This document shows, one piece after another, positions 1 through 7,910 of a stretch of 64,000 nt of DNA (within the stretch, counting starts at the first letter, position 1; the number at the start of each line of letters is the position of its first letter). The stretch spans positions 1-64,000 of the forward strand of contig CAMLRS010000017.1 of the NCBI GenBank assembly GCA_946482515.1, in the 5' to 3' direction. This DNA comes from an uncultured Flavobacteriales bacterium. Lineage in GTDB: Bacteria; Bacteroidota; Bacteroidia; Flavobacteriales; Crocinitomicaceae. The notes under the pieces were generated by a model. The model was not told where the DNA came from and ran no database searches. It saw nothing but the letters and a program-made list of their open reading frames with translations. The position numbers and the translations under genes were made by a program.

Positions 1-28
1 ATTCTTCGCGCCTCTGTGGGATTATTTC

Positions 29-142
29 ACCGCAAAGGCGCGAAGTTCGCAGAGGTTTTTCTGGTTTTGCGCCATTTCAATACACTATTTTACTACAACT
101 CGCTTGCACTTCTATACTTGGCGGTCTCTGCGTCTTTGCGGT
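29..142. repeat. Intergenic inverted repeat, CGCAAAG/CTTTGCG words
   Basis: The first 222 bases hold no convincing gene. They contain ACCGCAAAGGCGCGAAG (from 29, followed by a GCAGAGG end at 55) and, at 123-142, a near-complementary word ending in CTTTGCGGT. The two words face each other across about 67 AT-rich bases. Similar word pairs recur in other intergenic regions of this window. No function is visible. Confidence 0.5.
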
Positions 143-222
143 AAAAAGAAAAAAGTTGAACTTCAGAATAGGGGTAAAGATCATCTGAGTTGTTCTATCA
201 ACAGAAACAAAAACACAACGTC

Positions 223-945
223 ATGAAAATTGCAAAAATGATCCTCCCAGTTGCCCTGTTGTTCGTACTGCTGACAGGTTGCAAGAAACACATTTTCAAC
301 TCTGTCAAAGGAAAAGGGCCGAACGTAACCGAAGTACGTCAACTGACCGGATTTAATAAAGTGCTCCTGGAAATCGATGCCGACATCGTTTACGTACAGG
401 ACGCCAACTATTTCGTGGAAATTTCCGCGCAGCAAAACGTACTCGATGTGATGGATCTGCACGTCAGCGCCGGCGAATTACAGATCGAATTCAGCAAATG
501 GGTACGCAAGCACAACCCGATAACGATAACCATTCATGCGCCGGATATGCGTGGTTTGCACCTCAGTGGCAGCGGGAATATCAACATACCGGGAACATTG
601 AACACAAGCTACCTCGATATCCGTGTGAGCGGTTCCGGAAATATCAACGTGGATTCCCTGGTTACCGAAGAGCTCGAAGCAACGATCAGCGGTTCAGGCA
701 ATATGACGGTCGACGGTGGTTCGGTAAACAACCAGAAAGTAACCATCAGCGGCTCGGGCAATATCGATTTGCTGGATCTGCAGTCAAACAACGCTAATTG
801 CAAAATCAGCGGCTCCGGCGATATCAGTGTTTGGGTGGAAAATCACCTGGATGCAACGATTTCCGGCAGCGGCAATATCCGTTACAGAGGATCGGCTACA
901 GTGAGCACGCACATCAGCGGTTCGGGCAGCGTAATCCACATCTGA
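223..945 (+). CDS. GIN-domain (DUF2807) lipoprotein
   Basis: Predicted lipoprotein of 240 residues. The N-terminus has a hydrophobic stretch ending in LLTGC, a good lipobox. The rest matches the DUF2807 'putative auto-transporter adhesin head GIN' family, which folds as a right-handed beta-helix. The visible signature is seven or more copies of SGSG(N/D/S), spaced about 15-22 residues from residue 115 to the C-terminus, with the last copy at the very end. I chose the ATG at 223 because it starts directly at the signal peptide; a TTG 33 bases upstream would add a non-signal prefix. It lies 85 bases before a TonB-dependent receptor on the same strand and may be co-transcribed with it. The adhesin name is historical and the cellular role is unknown. 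Confidence 0.85.
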   Translation: MKIAKMILPVALLFVLLTGCKKHIFNSVKGKGPNVTEVRQLTGFNKVLLEIDADIVYVQDANYFVEISAQQNVLDVMDLHVSAGELQIEFSKWVRKHNPITITIHAPDMRGLHLSGSGNINIPGTLNTSYLDIRVSGSGNINVDSLVTEELEATISGSGNMTVDGGSVNNQKVTISGSGNIDLLDLQSNNANCKISGSGDISVWVENHLDATISGSGNIRYRGSATVSTHISGSGSVIHI

Positions 946-1030
946 TTCAGTACAGCTGCGGAAGGCGAATTTCAGACACCGCTTTCCGCACTGTTAACCA
1001 CATTCCATTCTTCCAAAACAACATCCAGAA

Positions 1031-3394
1031 ATGAAAACAAAGGATTTTTTCATCCTGCCGCTCTTGCTATGCCTTTTCGCAGCGACAGGTTTTACCCAAA
1101 CGCAGACCGTCAGAGGGACGGTTGTCGATAAAATTTCACTGGCGCCGATCTTCGGGGCTGAGGTTTCCGTTCAGCTCACCGATTCGACCCGGATTGCCGC
1201 AGCGACAGATGAAGAAGGAAATTTCTCGCTGGTTAATGTGCCGGTTGGAAAACAGACTTTGCGTGTGGCATACGAAGGCTACAAGGAACAAACGCTGCAA
1301 AACCTTACGGTAAACGCCGGAAAAGAGCTCGTTTTGACCATTCAGCTCGAAGAAGAAAGCACTACGCTCGATGAATTCGTAGTGAAAGCGAAAGTGGAAA
1401 AGAACAAGCCGCTGAATGAAATGTCGACCGTGAGTACGCGTACCTTTTCCGTAGAAGAAACGCAGAAATTTGCTGCTGCTGTGAACGATCCGGCGCGTAT
1501 GGCGACCTCGTTTGCCGGCGTTGTGGTGGCTGGTGATGGAAACAACCACATCTCGATCCGCGGGAACTCGCCCAATGGGCTGCTCTGGCGGATGGAAGGT
1601 GTCGAAATTCCCAATCCGAACCACTTTTCCAATGTGGGCACTTCCGGTGGCGGTATTTCCATTCTGAGCGCCCAGCTGCTCAGCAATTCGGATTTCTCGA
1701 CCGGCGCTTTTGCGGCAGAATACGGAAATGCACTTTCGGGTGTTTTCGACCTGAAGCTGCGCAAGGGAAACAATGAGAAACGCGAATACACTGTTCAGGC
1801 TGGAATTCTGGGTGTAGATGTCGCAGCGGAAGGTCCGTTCAAAAAAGGGTACGACGGCTCGTACCTGGTGAATTACCGCTATTCGACATTGAATGTATTG
1901 GGCAAGATCGGTGTTCCAATCGGCGATGCCAACACGAATTTCCAGGATTTATCCTTCAATGTATCGCTGCCGGCCGGTCGTGTCGGGAAATTCACCGTTT
2001 TCGGATTTGGCGGTTTGAGCTACCAGACTACGGAAGCTGAAAAAGACTCGGTGCGCTGGGAAGAAGACGAATTTTTCCGCTACAACACCAATTTCCGCGC
2101 AAACACCGGCGCTGTTGGTTTGACGCATTTTCTGCGTTTCGGCAACCGTTCGTATGTGAAAACCGCGTTTGTGCTTTCCGGTACCGAAAACAGCTACGAA
2201 GAAGACGAATTGCAGGATGATTATGCAACAATGGTGCGCAATTACGAGCAGCGCTTCCTTCAGAACAAGATGACACTTTCGACCAATTATACTTTGAAGA
2301 TCAACGCCCGAAACAGCATTCGGACCGGTTTTATTCTCAATCGGCTTGGCTATAAATTGGGGCAGAGCTATCGCGATTCGATGGACGTTTTCATTACCGA
2401 AATTGACCAGAAAGGCGGCACTGAAACCGCACAGGCTTTTTTCCAGTGGAACTGTAAGCTTACGCCGAAATGGACGACCAACGTCGGTTTGCATTACTTC
2501 CATTTGTTCCTGAACAATTCGCAATCGGTTGAGCCGCGGGCATCGATGCAATACGACCTCACGCCACAGCATCATTTTACCCTTGGCTACGGTCTGCACA
2601 GCCAGCTCCAGCCTATCGGAGTCTATTTCCTCGAACAGGAAGTGAACGGAAAAACCGTTTTGCCGAACCGCAACCTGGAATTGAGCAAAGCGCACCACGC
2701 TGTGGTCGGCTACGATTTCAATTTCAACGATCACGCACACATAAAGCTGGAAGCTTATTACCAGCACCTGTTCAACGTGCCGATCAGCACCGACAGCACA
2801 AATACGTATTCCATCCTGAACCTCATGGACGGTTTCCCTGCCGAAGCGCTTACTAACAAGGGGCTGGGCCGCAATTACGGAATCGAGCTGACGTACGAGC
2901 GCTTTTTGTACAAAAACCTGTATTACCTGCTCTCAGCTTCTGTTTACGAATCTAAGTACGAAGCAGCGGATGGGAATTGGTACGATACGCGCTTCAATAC
3001 CAACTTCTCGACCACGCTCACCCTGGGCAAGGAATGGAACCTGAACAGCAGAAAAGACAAAAACCGTGTGCTCGGAGCGAACATTAAATCGGTATTCGTA
3101 GGCGGATTCCGCTACACACCAATCGACCGCGAGGCTTCCATTGTAACGGGCGAAACGGAATTCAATACGGCCGATACCTATGCGGAACAAATGCCGGCGT
3201 ACTATCGTCTCGATGTGCGTGTGAGCCTGAAACGCAATTACAAACGCCTCACGACAACGCTCGCATTAGATCTTCAGAATGCGACGAACCGTAAAAACGT
3301 CGGCGGACAGTATTTCGATGCGAAAACCGGCGATGTGAAATACTGGTACCAGACGCCGCTGATCCCGGTGCTGAGCTACCGATTGGAATTCTAA
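1031..3394 (+). CDS. TonB-dependent receptor with carboxypeptidase-regulatory-like domain
   Basis: Outer-membrane receptor of 787 residues. A signal peptide (to about residue 23, ending GFTQ) is followed by a CarboxypepD_reg-like beta-sandwich (about 26-110, starting VRGTVVDKISLAPIFGAEV). A plug domain follows (about 125-240, with the ISIRGNSPNGLLWRMEGVEIPNP stretch), then a beta-barrel ending in the outer-membrane C-terminal phenylalanine (YRLEF). It has no SusC-type signature and no SusD partner follows, so the substrate cannot be inferred. Transport would be powered by an ExbB/TonB-type system such as the one at 22.5-25.7 kb. Barrel composition and length are normal for the family. Confidence 0.9.
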   Translation: MKTKDFFILPLLLCLFAATGFTQTQTVRGTVVDKISLAPIFGAEVSVQLTDSTRIAAATDEEGNFSLVNVPVGKQTLRVAYEGYKEQTLQNLTVNAGKELVLTIQLEEESTTLDEFVVKAKVEKNKPLNEMSTVSTRTFSVEETQKFAAAVNDPARMATSFAGVVVAGDGNNHISIRGNSPNGLLWRMEGVEIPNPNHFSNVGTSGGGISILSAQLLSNSDFSTGAFAAEYGNALSGVFDLKLRKGNNEKREYTVQAGILGVDVAAEGPFKKGYDGSYLVNYRYSTLNVLGKIGVPIGDANTNFQDLSFNVSLPAGRVGKFTVFGFGGLSYQTTEAEKDSVRWEEDEFFRYNTNFRANTGAVGLTHFLRFGNRSYVKTAFVLSGTENSYEEDELQDDYATMVRNYEQRFLQNKMTLSTNYTLKINARNSIRTGFILNRLGYKLGQSYRDSMDVFITEIDQKGGTETAQAFFQWNCKLTPKWTTNVGLHYFHLFLNNSQSVEPRASMQYDLTPQHHFTLGYGLHSQLQPIGVYFLEQEVNGKTVLPNRNLELSKAHHAVVGYDFNFNDHAHIKLEAYYQHLFNVPISTDSTNTYSILNLMDGFPAEALTNKGLGRNYGIELTYERFLYKNLYYLLSASVYESKYEAADGNWYDTRFNTNFSTTLTLGKEWNLNSRKDKNRVLGANIKSVFVGGFRYTPIDREASIVTGETEFNTADTYAEQMPAYYRLDVRVSLKRNYKRLTTTLALDLQNATNRKNVGGQYFDAKTGDVKYWYQTPLIPVLSYRLEF

Positions 3395-3447
3395 GAAACG
3401 GCGGAAATTCGGTAATTTGGAAATTAGCAATATTACTAACCACCACG

Positions 3448-3462
3448 TCCGCCTGAGGCGGA
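3448..3462. repeat. Short GC-rich palindrome TCCGCCTGAGGCGGA
   Basis: A 15-base palindrome with 7-base perfect arms lies in the gap between the receptor (plus) and the hydrolase (minus), which converge here. A related 16-base palindrome occurs at 59161 and a looser relative at 23601. It is flanked by ATTACTAAC on both sides. It could be a bidirectional terminator stem, but no U-tract follows. Confidence 0.5.
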
Positions 3463-3480
3463 TTACTAACGAGAAGGATG

Positions 3481-4590
3481 TCAATCCTCCCACAAAAAAT
3501 CGCTCACTTCCTTCAGGTTCTGCTCCTTCGCATAGTAGCGCAGCGAATGGACTTTTCCCAGCGAAGTTTTGTCGACAAGGCGGAGATTGACGTCCTTTTC
3601 TTTCAGGGATTTTTGCAGCTTCACAGCAGCTTTGCGGTGATTACAGCCCAATGACGTATTCCCGTAACGCTTTGTTCCGGGCCCAAACCAGCCGATCTTC
3701 GGGTCTTTCTTGCGGAGCACGAAGTCCTTTTCGTTGTAGACGATCAGCACGCGGTACGTATCCACGGCAGTCAGGCTCCTCAGAAGCAGTTTGTCGTGAT
3801 TCCAATAGTTGTCATACAGCAAATCTGCATCCATTGCCGGAGCGATAAGGCACAAGCGCACGTCTTGCTGAGCAGGAGTGCGGCCGCCCGTGGAATCCAG
3901 GTTGAATAAAGCCGTTGTAGCGACAACCGAACCGAGACTATGTGCCACGATTTGCAGGCGATGGGTCTGCGTGCCGTTCAGGAAAGGCCGTAAGCCGCGA
4001 CCGACGGCGCGTGCATGAACGCCGGCTTGTTCGAATAAGCCGAACAGCTCTTTGTTTTTCTTGCGTTTGGTCGAAAAGCAGCAATCGTACATCCCATCCC
4101 AATAGACTTCAATTTGCAGCGGTATGGAAACTCCCGGGTAGCTCGCCAGATTGGTTTCCAGCAGCCGGAATTCTTCGCCCGAAGTCACGTCGCCGTTTTG
4201 CTGCAGGTACGATTTCCGGAAACCGTGGATGTAATAAGCCACAGCTTCGTAGCCGTTTTCCAATTGCTTATTGATAGAACGCAGCTGACCGGCCGTAATG
4301 GAATCGCGCAACCGGTAAATGGTTTCGCTGTCGATCTTTTCCGGGAACAACTGATATTTCGCCGAAAGGGTGATAAATGCTTCGGGGTTTTGCATGAACC
4401 AGGCGAAGAGCGATCCACCGGCTTTGGTCATGGTCGAATCGGGAATGTACAGATCCGGATACGGAAAGCCGTCTTTATCGAAATACAGGGCTGTTCTGGT
4501 CGAATCGATAGTTCGCTCGCCGTAAAAAACGTGCTGGGCGTTCGCTTGAACACACATTAACAGGAAGCAGGCAAGGAGCAATCGCATCAT
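3481..4590 (-). CDS. Secreted alpha/beta hydrolase (DUF900-like)
   Basis: Predicted exported hydrolase of 369 residues. The signal peptide covers residues 1-19 (ends QANAQ). The alpha/beta-hydrolase core shows an oxyanion-type YYIHGF motif at 119-124 and a nucleophile elbow AHSLGS at 216-221, with Ser218 as the likely nucleophile. The first glycine of the usual GxSxG is alanine, as is common in the DUF900 group. A basic, cysteine-containing loop (CCFSTKRKKNK) lies around 170-180. The start sits 5 bases downstream of the mnmD stop, so the two are probably one transcript, although their functions look unrelated. Substrate unknown. Confidence 0.75.
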   Translation of the reverse strand: MMRLLLACFLLMCVQANAQHVFYGERTIDSTRTALYFDKDGFPYPDLYIPDSTMTKAGGSLFAWFMQNPEAFITLSAKYQLFPEKIDSETIYRLRDSITAGQLRSINKQLENGYEAVAYYIHGFRKSYLQQNGDVTSGEEFRLLETNLASYPGVSIPLQIEVYWDGMYDCCFSTKRKKNKELFGLFEQAGVHARAVGRGLRPFLNGTQTHRLQIVAHSLGSVVATTALFNLDSTGGRTPAQQDVRLCLIAPAMDADLLYDNYWNHDKLLLRSLTAVDTYRVLIVYNEKDFVLRKKDPKIGWFGPGTKRYGNTSLGCNHRKAAVKLQKSLKEKDVNLRLVDKTSLGKVHSLRYYAKEQNLKEVSDFLWED

Positions 4591-4595
4591 TCGTT

Positions 4596-5261
4596 TCAGG
4601 GTTTGGTGGCCCGTGTCATTTCACGTTTTCCGGGAGGTCCGGGCAATGCTTCCACCAAAAAGCCTGCCGCTTTAAGGTCGCGTTTTACCTGTCCTTTGGC
4701 GCAATATGTAACGAGTACGCCGCCGGGAGCCATCCATTCGTAAATGCGTTGAAAGACTTCCAGTGTCCACAATTCCGGTTGCACACGCGGACCGAATGCG
4801 TCGTAGTAAACAAGATCGACCGATCCTTTTTGTACGTGCGCTGCTTCAAGCACGCATTGCTGTTTTTCCAGCACAAAATGTTCCGAAAGCTCGCAAGGAC
4901 GATCCCAAGCCGCTTTGTGCATGGCGTTGTAGACCTCATTCGATGCCGGATCGCTCGAAAACGAGCTGTAATCCATCGCCGCGATTTCTTCTGCTGATGG
5001 CGGAAATGCTTCGATCCCGATATAATGAATGTATTGCTGTCGTTTTTCGGCCGAAAAGTAGGTGAGAAGCGCGTTCAAACCTGTTCCAAAGCCCATTTCA
5101 AGCACGGTGATGTAATCGCCCGTTTGGCGGTTCAATCCGTTCGAGATGAATACATGCTGTGCTTCCTGCAAGGCGCCATGCGAAGAATGGTAATGCTCGT
5201 CCCATTCGGGAATGTAAATCGTCCGGGAGCCGTCGGCGGTAATGATGATTTGTCGTTCCAC
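4596..5261 (-). CDS. mnmD: tRNA U34 methyltransferase MnmD
   Basis: S-adenosylmethionine-dependent methyltransferase (DUF752/MnmC methyltransferase family) that completes 5-methylaminomethyl-2-thiouridine at tRNA wobble U34. Visible marks are the EHYHSSHGALQEAQHVFI segment (22-39), the SAM-binding loop EMGFGTGLNALL (55-66), YYDAFGPR near residue 155, and the family C-terminal signature PGPPGKREMTRA. At 221 residues it is the stand-alone methyltransferase, without the FAD oxidase half found in E. coli MnmC. The start codon is GTG at 5261-5259. The family-typical N-terminus begins there and no ATG is nearby. Confidence 0.9.
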   Translation of the reverse strand: MERQIIITADGSRTIYIPEWDEHYHSSHGALQEAQHVFISNGLNRQTGDYITVLEMGFGTGLNALLTYFSAEKRQQYIHYIGIEAFPPSAEEIAAMDYSSFSSDPASNEVYNAMHKAAWDRPCELSEHFVLEKQQCVLEAAHVQKGSVDLVYYDAFGPRVQPELWTLEVFQRIYEWMAPGGVLVTYCAKGQVKRDLKAAGFLVEALPGPPGKREMTRATKP

Positions 5262-5269
5262 GGCGTAAA

Positions 5270-5400
5270 GTTAACGAGTTTCTGAGTTTCTGGGTTGATG
5301 AGTTGGTCTTTCAGTCTCCAGTCCTTTGTCTCCGGTAGATTCCTAACTCTGCAACCCTCGACCCGCTAGCTCAAAAACTCTCCAACTCCACAACTCACCC
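5270..5400. repeat. Intergenic GAGTT-word element with inverted arms
   Basis: Between the divergent mnmD and MFS starts lies DNA made of repeated short words. ACGAGTTTCTGAGTTTCTG..GATGAGTTGG is on the left (5270-5306), and the complementary AACTCTCCAACTCCACAACTC type is on the right (about 5374-5396). A middle part carries CAGTCTCCAGTCC. The arms are imperfect inverted repeats. A clearly related element sits at 63269-63386. No coding potential. Confidence 0.6.
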
Positions 5401-5431
5401 ACGCCCAGCTACCATTCACCGAAAAAGATTA

Positions 5432-5459
5432 TTGAACTTTGGAAGAATACCTAATTTTG
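5432..5459 (+). promoter_or_regulatory. Promoter TTG-N17-TAATTTTG, 4 bases before ATG
   Basis: A Bacteroidota-type promoter: TTG at 5432-5434, 17 bases, then TAATTTTG at 5452-5459, fitting the TAnnTTTG -7 consensus. The MFS ATG begins at 5464, only 4 bases further, so transcription should begin at or beside the start codon. Confidence 0.65.
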
Positions 5460-5463
5460 CAGC

Positions 5464-6768
5464 ATGACTACTCAGCAATTTTCCAAAAGCGCACTCATTT
5501 TCGTCCTGGTAACTATTTGCATCGATTCGATCGGTCTGGGAATTATTATCCCGTCATTGCCGTCGCTGATCGCTGATGCATCGCACATGACCATCCAGGC
5601 TTCGTCGAAATATTCAGGCCTCGTTTTGTCGACGTATGCCTTGATGCAATTCGTGTTTTCGCCGCTGATCGGAAACCTGAGCGACCGTTATGGCCGCAAG
5701 CCCATCATCCTGATGTCGCTGTTCGGATTGGGAATTGATTATGTCTTCATGTACTTCGCGCCAAGCCTGTTCTGGCTCGTAATTGGCCGCGCCATTTCCG
5801 GCATGTTCGGAGCCAGCTTCACAACTGCGGCGGCTTATATCGCGGATATTTCCAACGACGATAACCGCGCACAGAACTTCGGTATGATCGGCGCTGCATT
5901 TGGTGTCGGATTCATTCTCGGGCCAGCGATCGGTGGATTGATCTCCGACTGGGGCGTTCGCGCACCGTTCCTCGTGGCGGCTTTCTTTTCCCTGGCGAAT
6001 TTTATTTACGGTCTGTTGTTCCTGAAAGAATCGCTGCCGGTTGATCAACGCCGCAAGTTTGAATGGAAGCGGGCAAATCCGGTTGGAGCGCTCGTACAAA
6101 TCCAGCGCTTTGCCCAGAATAAATACCTGTTCCTTGTTACGTTTCTCGTCTTGATGGCGAATATGGCTGTGCATTCCGTGTGGAGTTATTATACGATGTC
6201 GCGCTTTGGCTGGACGCAAAAAGACGTAGGGATTTCACTGGCTGTAGTCGGAGTGTGCTTTGGAGCGGTACAAGGCGGACTTTCCGGTTTGATTGTGAAA
6301 AAACTGGGCGAAAAAGGCGCCGCGCTGTTAGGAATGATCACGCTCGTTATCATCACAGCCGGAATAGGTTTACTGCCCTATGGTTGGATGATGTACGCCA
6401 TTATTCTGCCTTACGCTTTCGCCGGGATCATCGATCCGAGTATCCGTTCCATCGTTTCAGGACAGACGGCGCGCAACGAACAGGGCGAATTGCAGGGAAT
6501 CTTTACCAGTTTGATGAGCCTTGCGGAAATCGCAGGTCCGGTGCTGATGATGTGGATTTTCTATAAATCGACACCTTACGCGGCTGAGCAACCGGTTTAT
6601 TATGGCTTGCCGTTCTTTGTAGGAGCATTCATCGCCTTGATCGGTTTCTTCGTATTGCGTTGGGTATTCAGCTCCAAGCGACAGTTCAATGAGATCCTGG
6701 ATGAAGAAGTGGAAACGGAAGCGAACGAAGAGGTTTTGCTGACGGAGAAGGTGCGTGGTGAAGAGTAA
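5464..6768 (+). CDS. MFS transporter, TCR/Tet-like family
   Basis: Inner-membrane exporter of 434 residues with about 12 hydrophobic segments and a charged C-terminal tail. The loop 2-3 signature GNLSDRYGRKPII is the MFS motif A. The GPAIGGLISDWG stretch after TM5 fits motif C of drug:H+ antiporters. It groups by eye with the TCR/Tet type of 12-TM exporters, but this family includes many chromosomal transporters with no resistance role. It is convergent with a MarR regulator whose gene ends 22 bases away, a common neighbour for efflux genes. Substrate unknown. Confidence 0.85.
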   Translation: MTTQQFSKSALIFVLVTICIDSIGLGIIIPSLPSLIADASHMTIQASSKYSGLVLSTYALMQFVFSPLIGNLSDRYGRKPIILMSLFGLGIDYVFMYFAPSLFWLVIGRAISGMFGASFTTAAAYIADISNDDNRAQNFGMIGAAFGVGFILGPAIGGLISDWGVRAPFLVAAFFSLANFIYGLLFLKESLPVDQRRKFEWKRANPVGALVQIQRFAQNKYLFLVTFLVLMANMAVHSVWSYYTMSRFGWTQKDVGISLAVVGVCFGAVQGGLSGLIVKKLGEKGAALLGMITLVIITAGIGLLPYGWMMYAIILPYAFAGIIDPSIRSIVSGQTARNEQGELQGIFTSLMSLAEIAGPVLMMWIFYKSTPYAAEQPVYYGLPFFVGAFIALIGFFVLRWVFSSKRQFNEILDEEVETEANEEVLLTEKVRGEE

Positions 6769-6790
6769 TCTGATCTCCCTTTGAGGGTGG

Positions 6791-7223
6791 TTACTTCGCG
6801 CAATTCTGCGTAATCGCGTGGAGAACGTTGCGGGCAGCTTCTATTTCGGGTTTGGCAATGCCTTTCAGGGCGTGATTGCGATTCTGAACAACGATCTTGT
6901 CTACCGAATCGATAGTAGCGACACCTAGGTCCGTAACGGTAAGACGCGATCGGCGGCGATCGGTTTTGCTCACACGGCGTGTAACGTATTTGGCTTTCAC
7001 CAGCAAACCGATGATGCGCGTAATGGAAGCGTTGTCCTTGAAAACGCGCTCAGAAAGCTCCGACTGCGTAATATCCGGATTTTCAATGAGGCATTTGATC
7101 ACCAGCCACTGGTCGATCGTAATGGAAACTCCATGCTGCTTAAGCTGCTGCTGGGCATATTGGCGGTAGGTCCGAATGGCTCGGTCCATTGAATAGAAAA
7201 TGATGTTTTCCAGTTTTTCCATC
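6791..7223 (-). CDS. MarR-family transcriptional regulator
   Basis: Winged-helix repressor-type regulator of about 143 residues. The recognition region is visible in DITQSELSERVFKDNASITRIIGLLVKAKYVTRR, followed by the wing SKTDRRRSRLTVTDLG. I start it at the ATG at 7223 (MEKLENIIF). A TTG at 7240 is in frame, but it overlaps the -7 box TACATTTG (7245-7238), so it would not be in the mRNA. MarR proteins usually act as dimers and respond to small molecules. The convergent MFS exporter is an obvious candidate target but does not share this promoter. Confidence 0.88.
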
Positions 7224-7237
7224 GCCTGATTTGTGCT

Positions 7238-7245
7238 CAAATGTA
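7238..7245 (-). promoter_or_regulatory. -7 box TACATTTG of the MarR gene
   Basis: Perfect TAnnTTTG match on the minus strand, 14 bases upstream of the ATG at 7223. No clear -33 TTG at the standard distance. Confidence 0.6.
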
Positions 7246-7346
7246 AGCAAACAGTTCGACTCTTTTACATCATTTTTACCGCTGAACATGATTTTTATCC
7301 GTACATCATTGAAATCGTAACAAAAGAGGTGTTTGGCCGATAATAT

Positions 7347-7377
7347 CCTCCCCCTTGATCCCCCTCCAAAGGGGGAG
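7347..7377. repeat. C-rich inverted repeat CCTCCCCCTTG...GGGGGAG
   Basis: A CT-rich word with a small hairpin (CCCCTCC-AAA-GGGG). Similar CCTCCCTTGA words occur at 24817, 24929, 29519 and 53341. It lies downstream of the araC gene and upstream of marR, with no gene between. Confidence 0.45.
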
Positions 7378-7387
7378 ACAAAAATGA

Positions 7388-7720
7388 TTAACAGAAATAC
7401 GAATTCGGCGAGCTGCCCGTGATTTTTTTGAAAGCCTTGCTGAAGGATGGCAGATCAGCATAGCCCACGATGTGGCTTACCTCTGTCCAGCTGCGAACGC
7501 CTTGTCGATACAGATCCAGTGCTTTTTCGATGCGCAGTCTTCGAAAATAAGCTCCTGGTCCTATTCCGGCATACAGCTTGAATACCTTGTTCAGCTTTGA
7601 TTCGGAAAAGAAAATCACGCCTGCGTGTTTCTTCGCGTCGAAGGGTTCCATACAGTGGTCGTTCATGTACGACATCAGCCTTTCTATGGCAACGCGGTCT
7701 CGTTCATTTTGAATTCTCAT
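7388..7720 (-). CDS. AraC-type DNA-binding protein, single domain
   Basis: A 110-residue protein that is little more than an AraC C-terminal DNA-binding domain. The first helix-turn-helix is around DAKKHAGVIFFSESKLNKVFK. The second carries the family pattern GYADLPSFSKAFKKITGSSP. There is no ligand-binding or dimerisation domain. I chose the ATG at 7720 because a perfect -7 box (TAACTTTG, 7760-7753) lies 32 bases upstream. The longer reading from a GTG at 7819 would begin upstream of this promoter in AT-rich DNA. It is divergent from the barrel protein at 7911, which it may control. Confidence 0.8.
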   Translation of the reverse strand: MRIQNERDRVAIERLMSYMNDHCMEPFDAKKHAGVIFFSESKLNKVFKLYAGIGPGAYFRRLRIEKALDLYRQGVRSWTEVSHIVGYADLPSFSKAFKKITGSSPNSYFC

Positions 7721-7752
7721 AGCGTTGAAGATTGAATGGTTTTCGTTACCAA

Positions 7753-7788
7753 CAAAGTTAATTGCTTTATCAATAGTTGATATATCAA
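7753..7788 (-). promoter_or_regulatory. araC promoter and TTGATATATCAA palindrome
   Basis: On the minus strand a perfect -7 box TAACTTTG (7760-7753) serves the AraC gene. Seventeen bases upstream is a perfect 12-base palindrome TTGATATATCAA (7777-7788), which would overlap the -33 region. Its position suggests an operator, possibly for autoregulation or for the divergent barrel gene. Confidence 0.5.
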
Positions 7789-7910
7789 TTAAATTTTTCT
7801 CATGTAATAATACAGCCACTCAGCCCTGTTTTCAGACCACTCATTCAAGGGTGCAAAAAAAGACAAGAAAATCCGCTCCAAACTCCGGCATCTTTGTCGA
7901 AACAAATGCT

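Noticed and set aside
5464..6768. Tetracycline-resistance call for the MFS gene
   Set aside because: The similarity is at family level only. There is no TetR neighbour, mobile element or other resistance gene, so a plain exporter call is safer.
7725..7910. N-terminal extension of the barrel protein at 7911
   Set aside because: The frame is open upstream from a TTG at 7725, but it would overlap the araC promoter region and bury the signal peptide.
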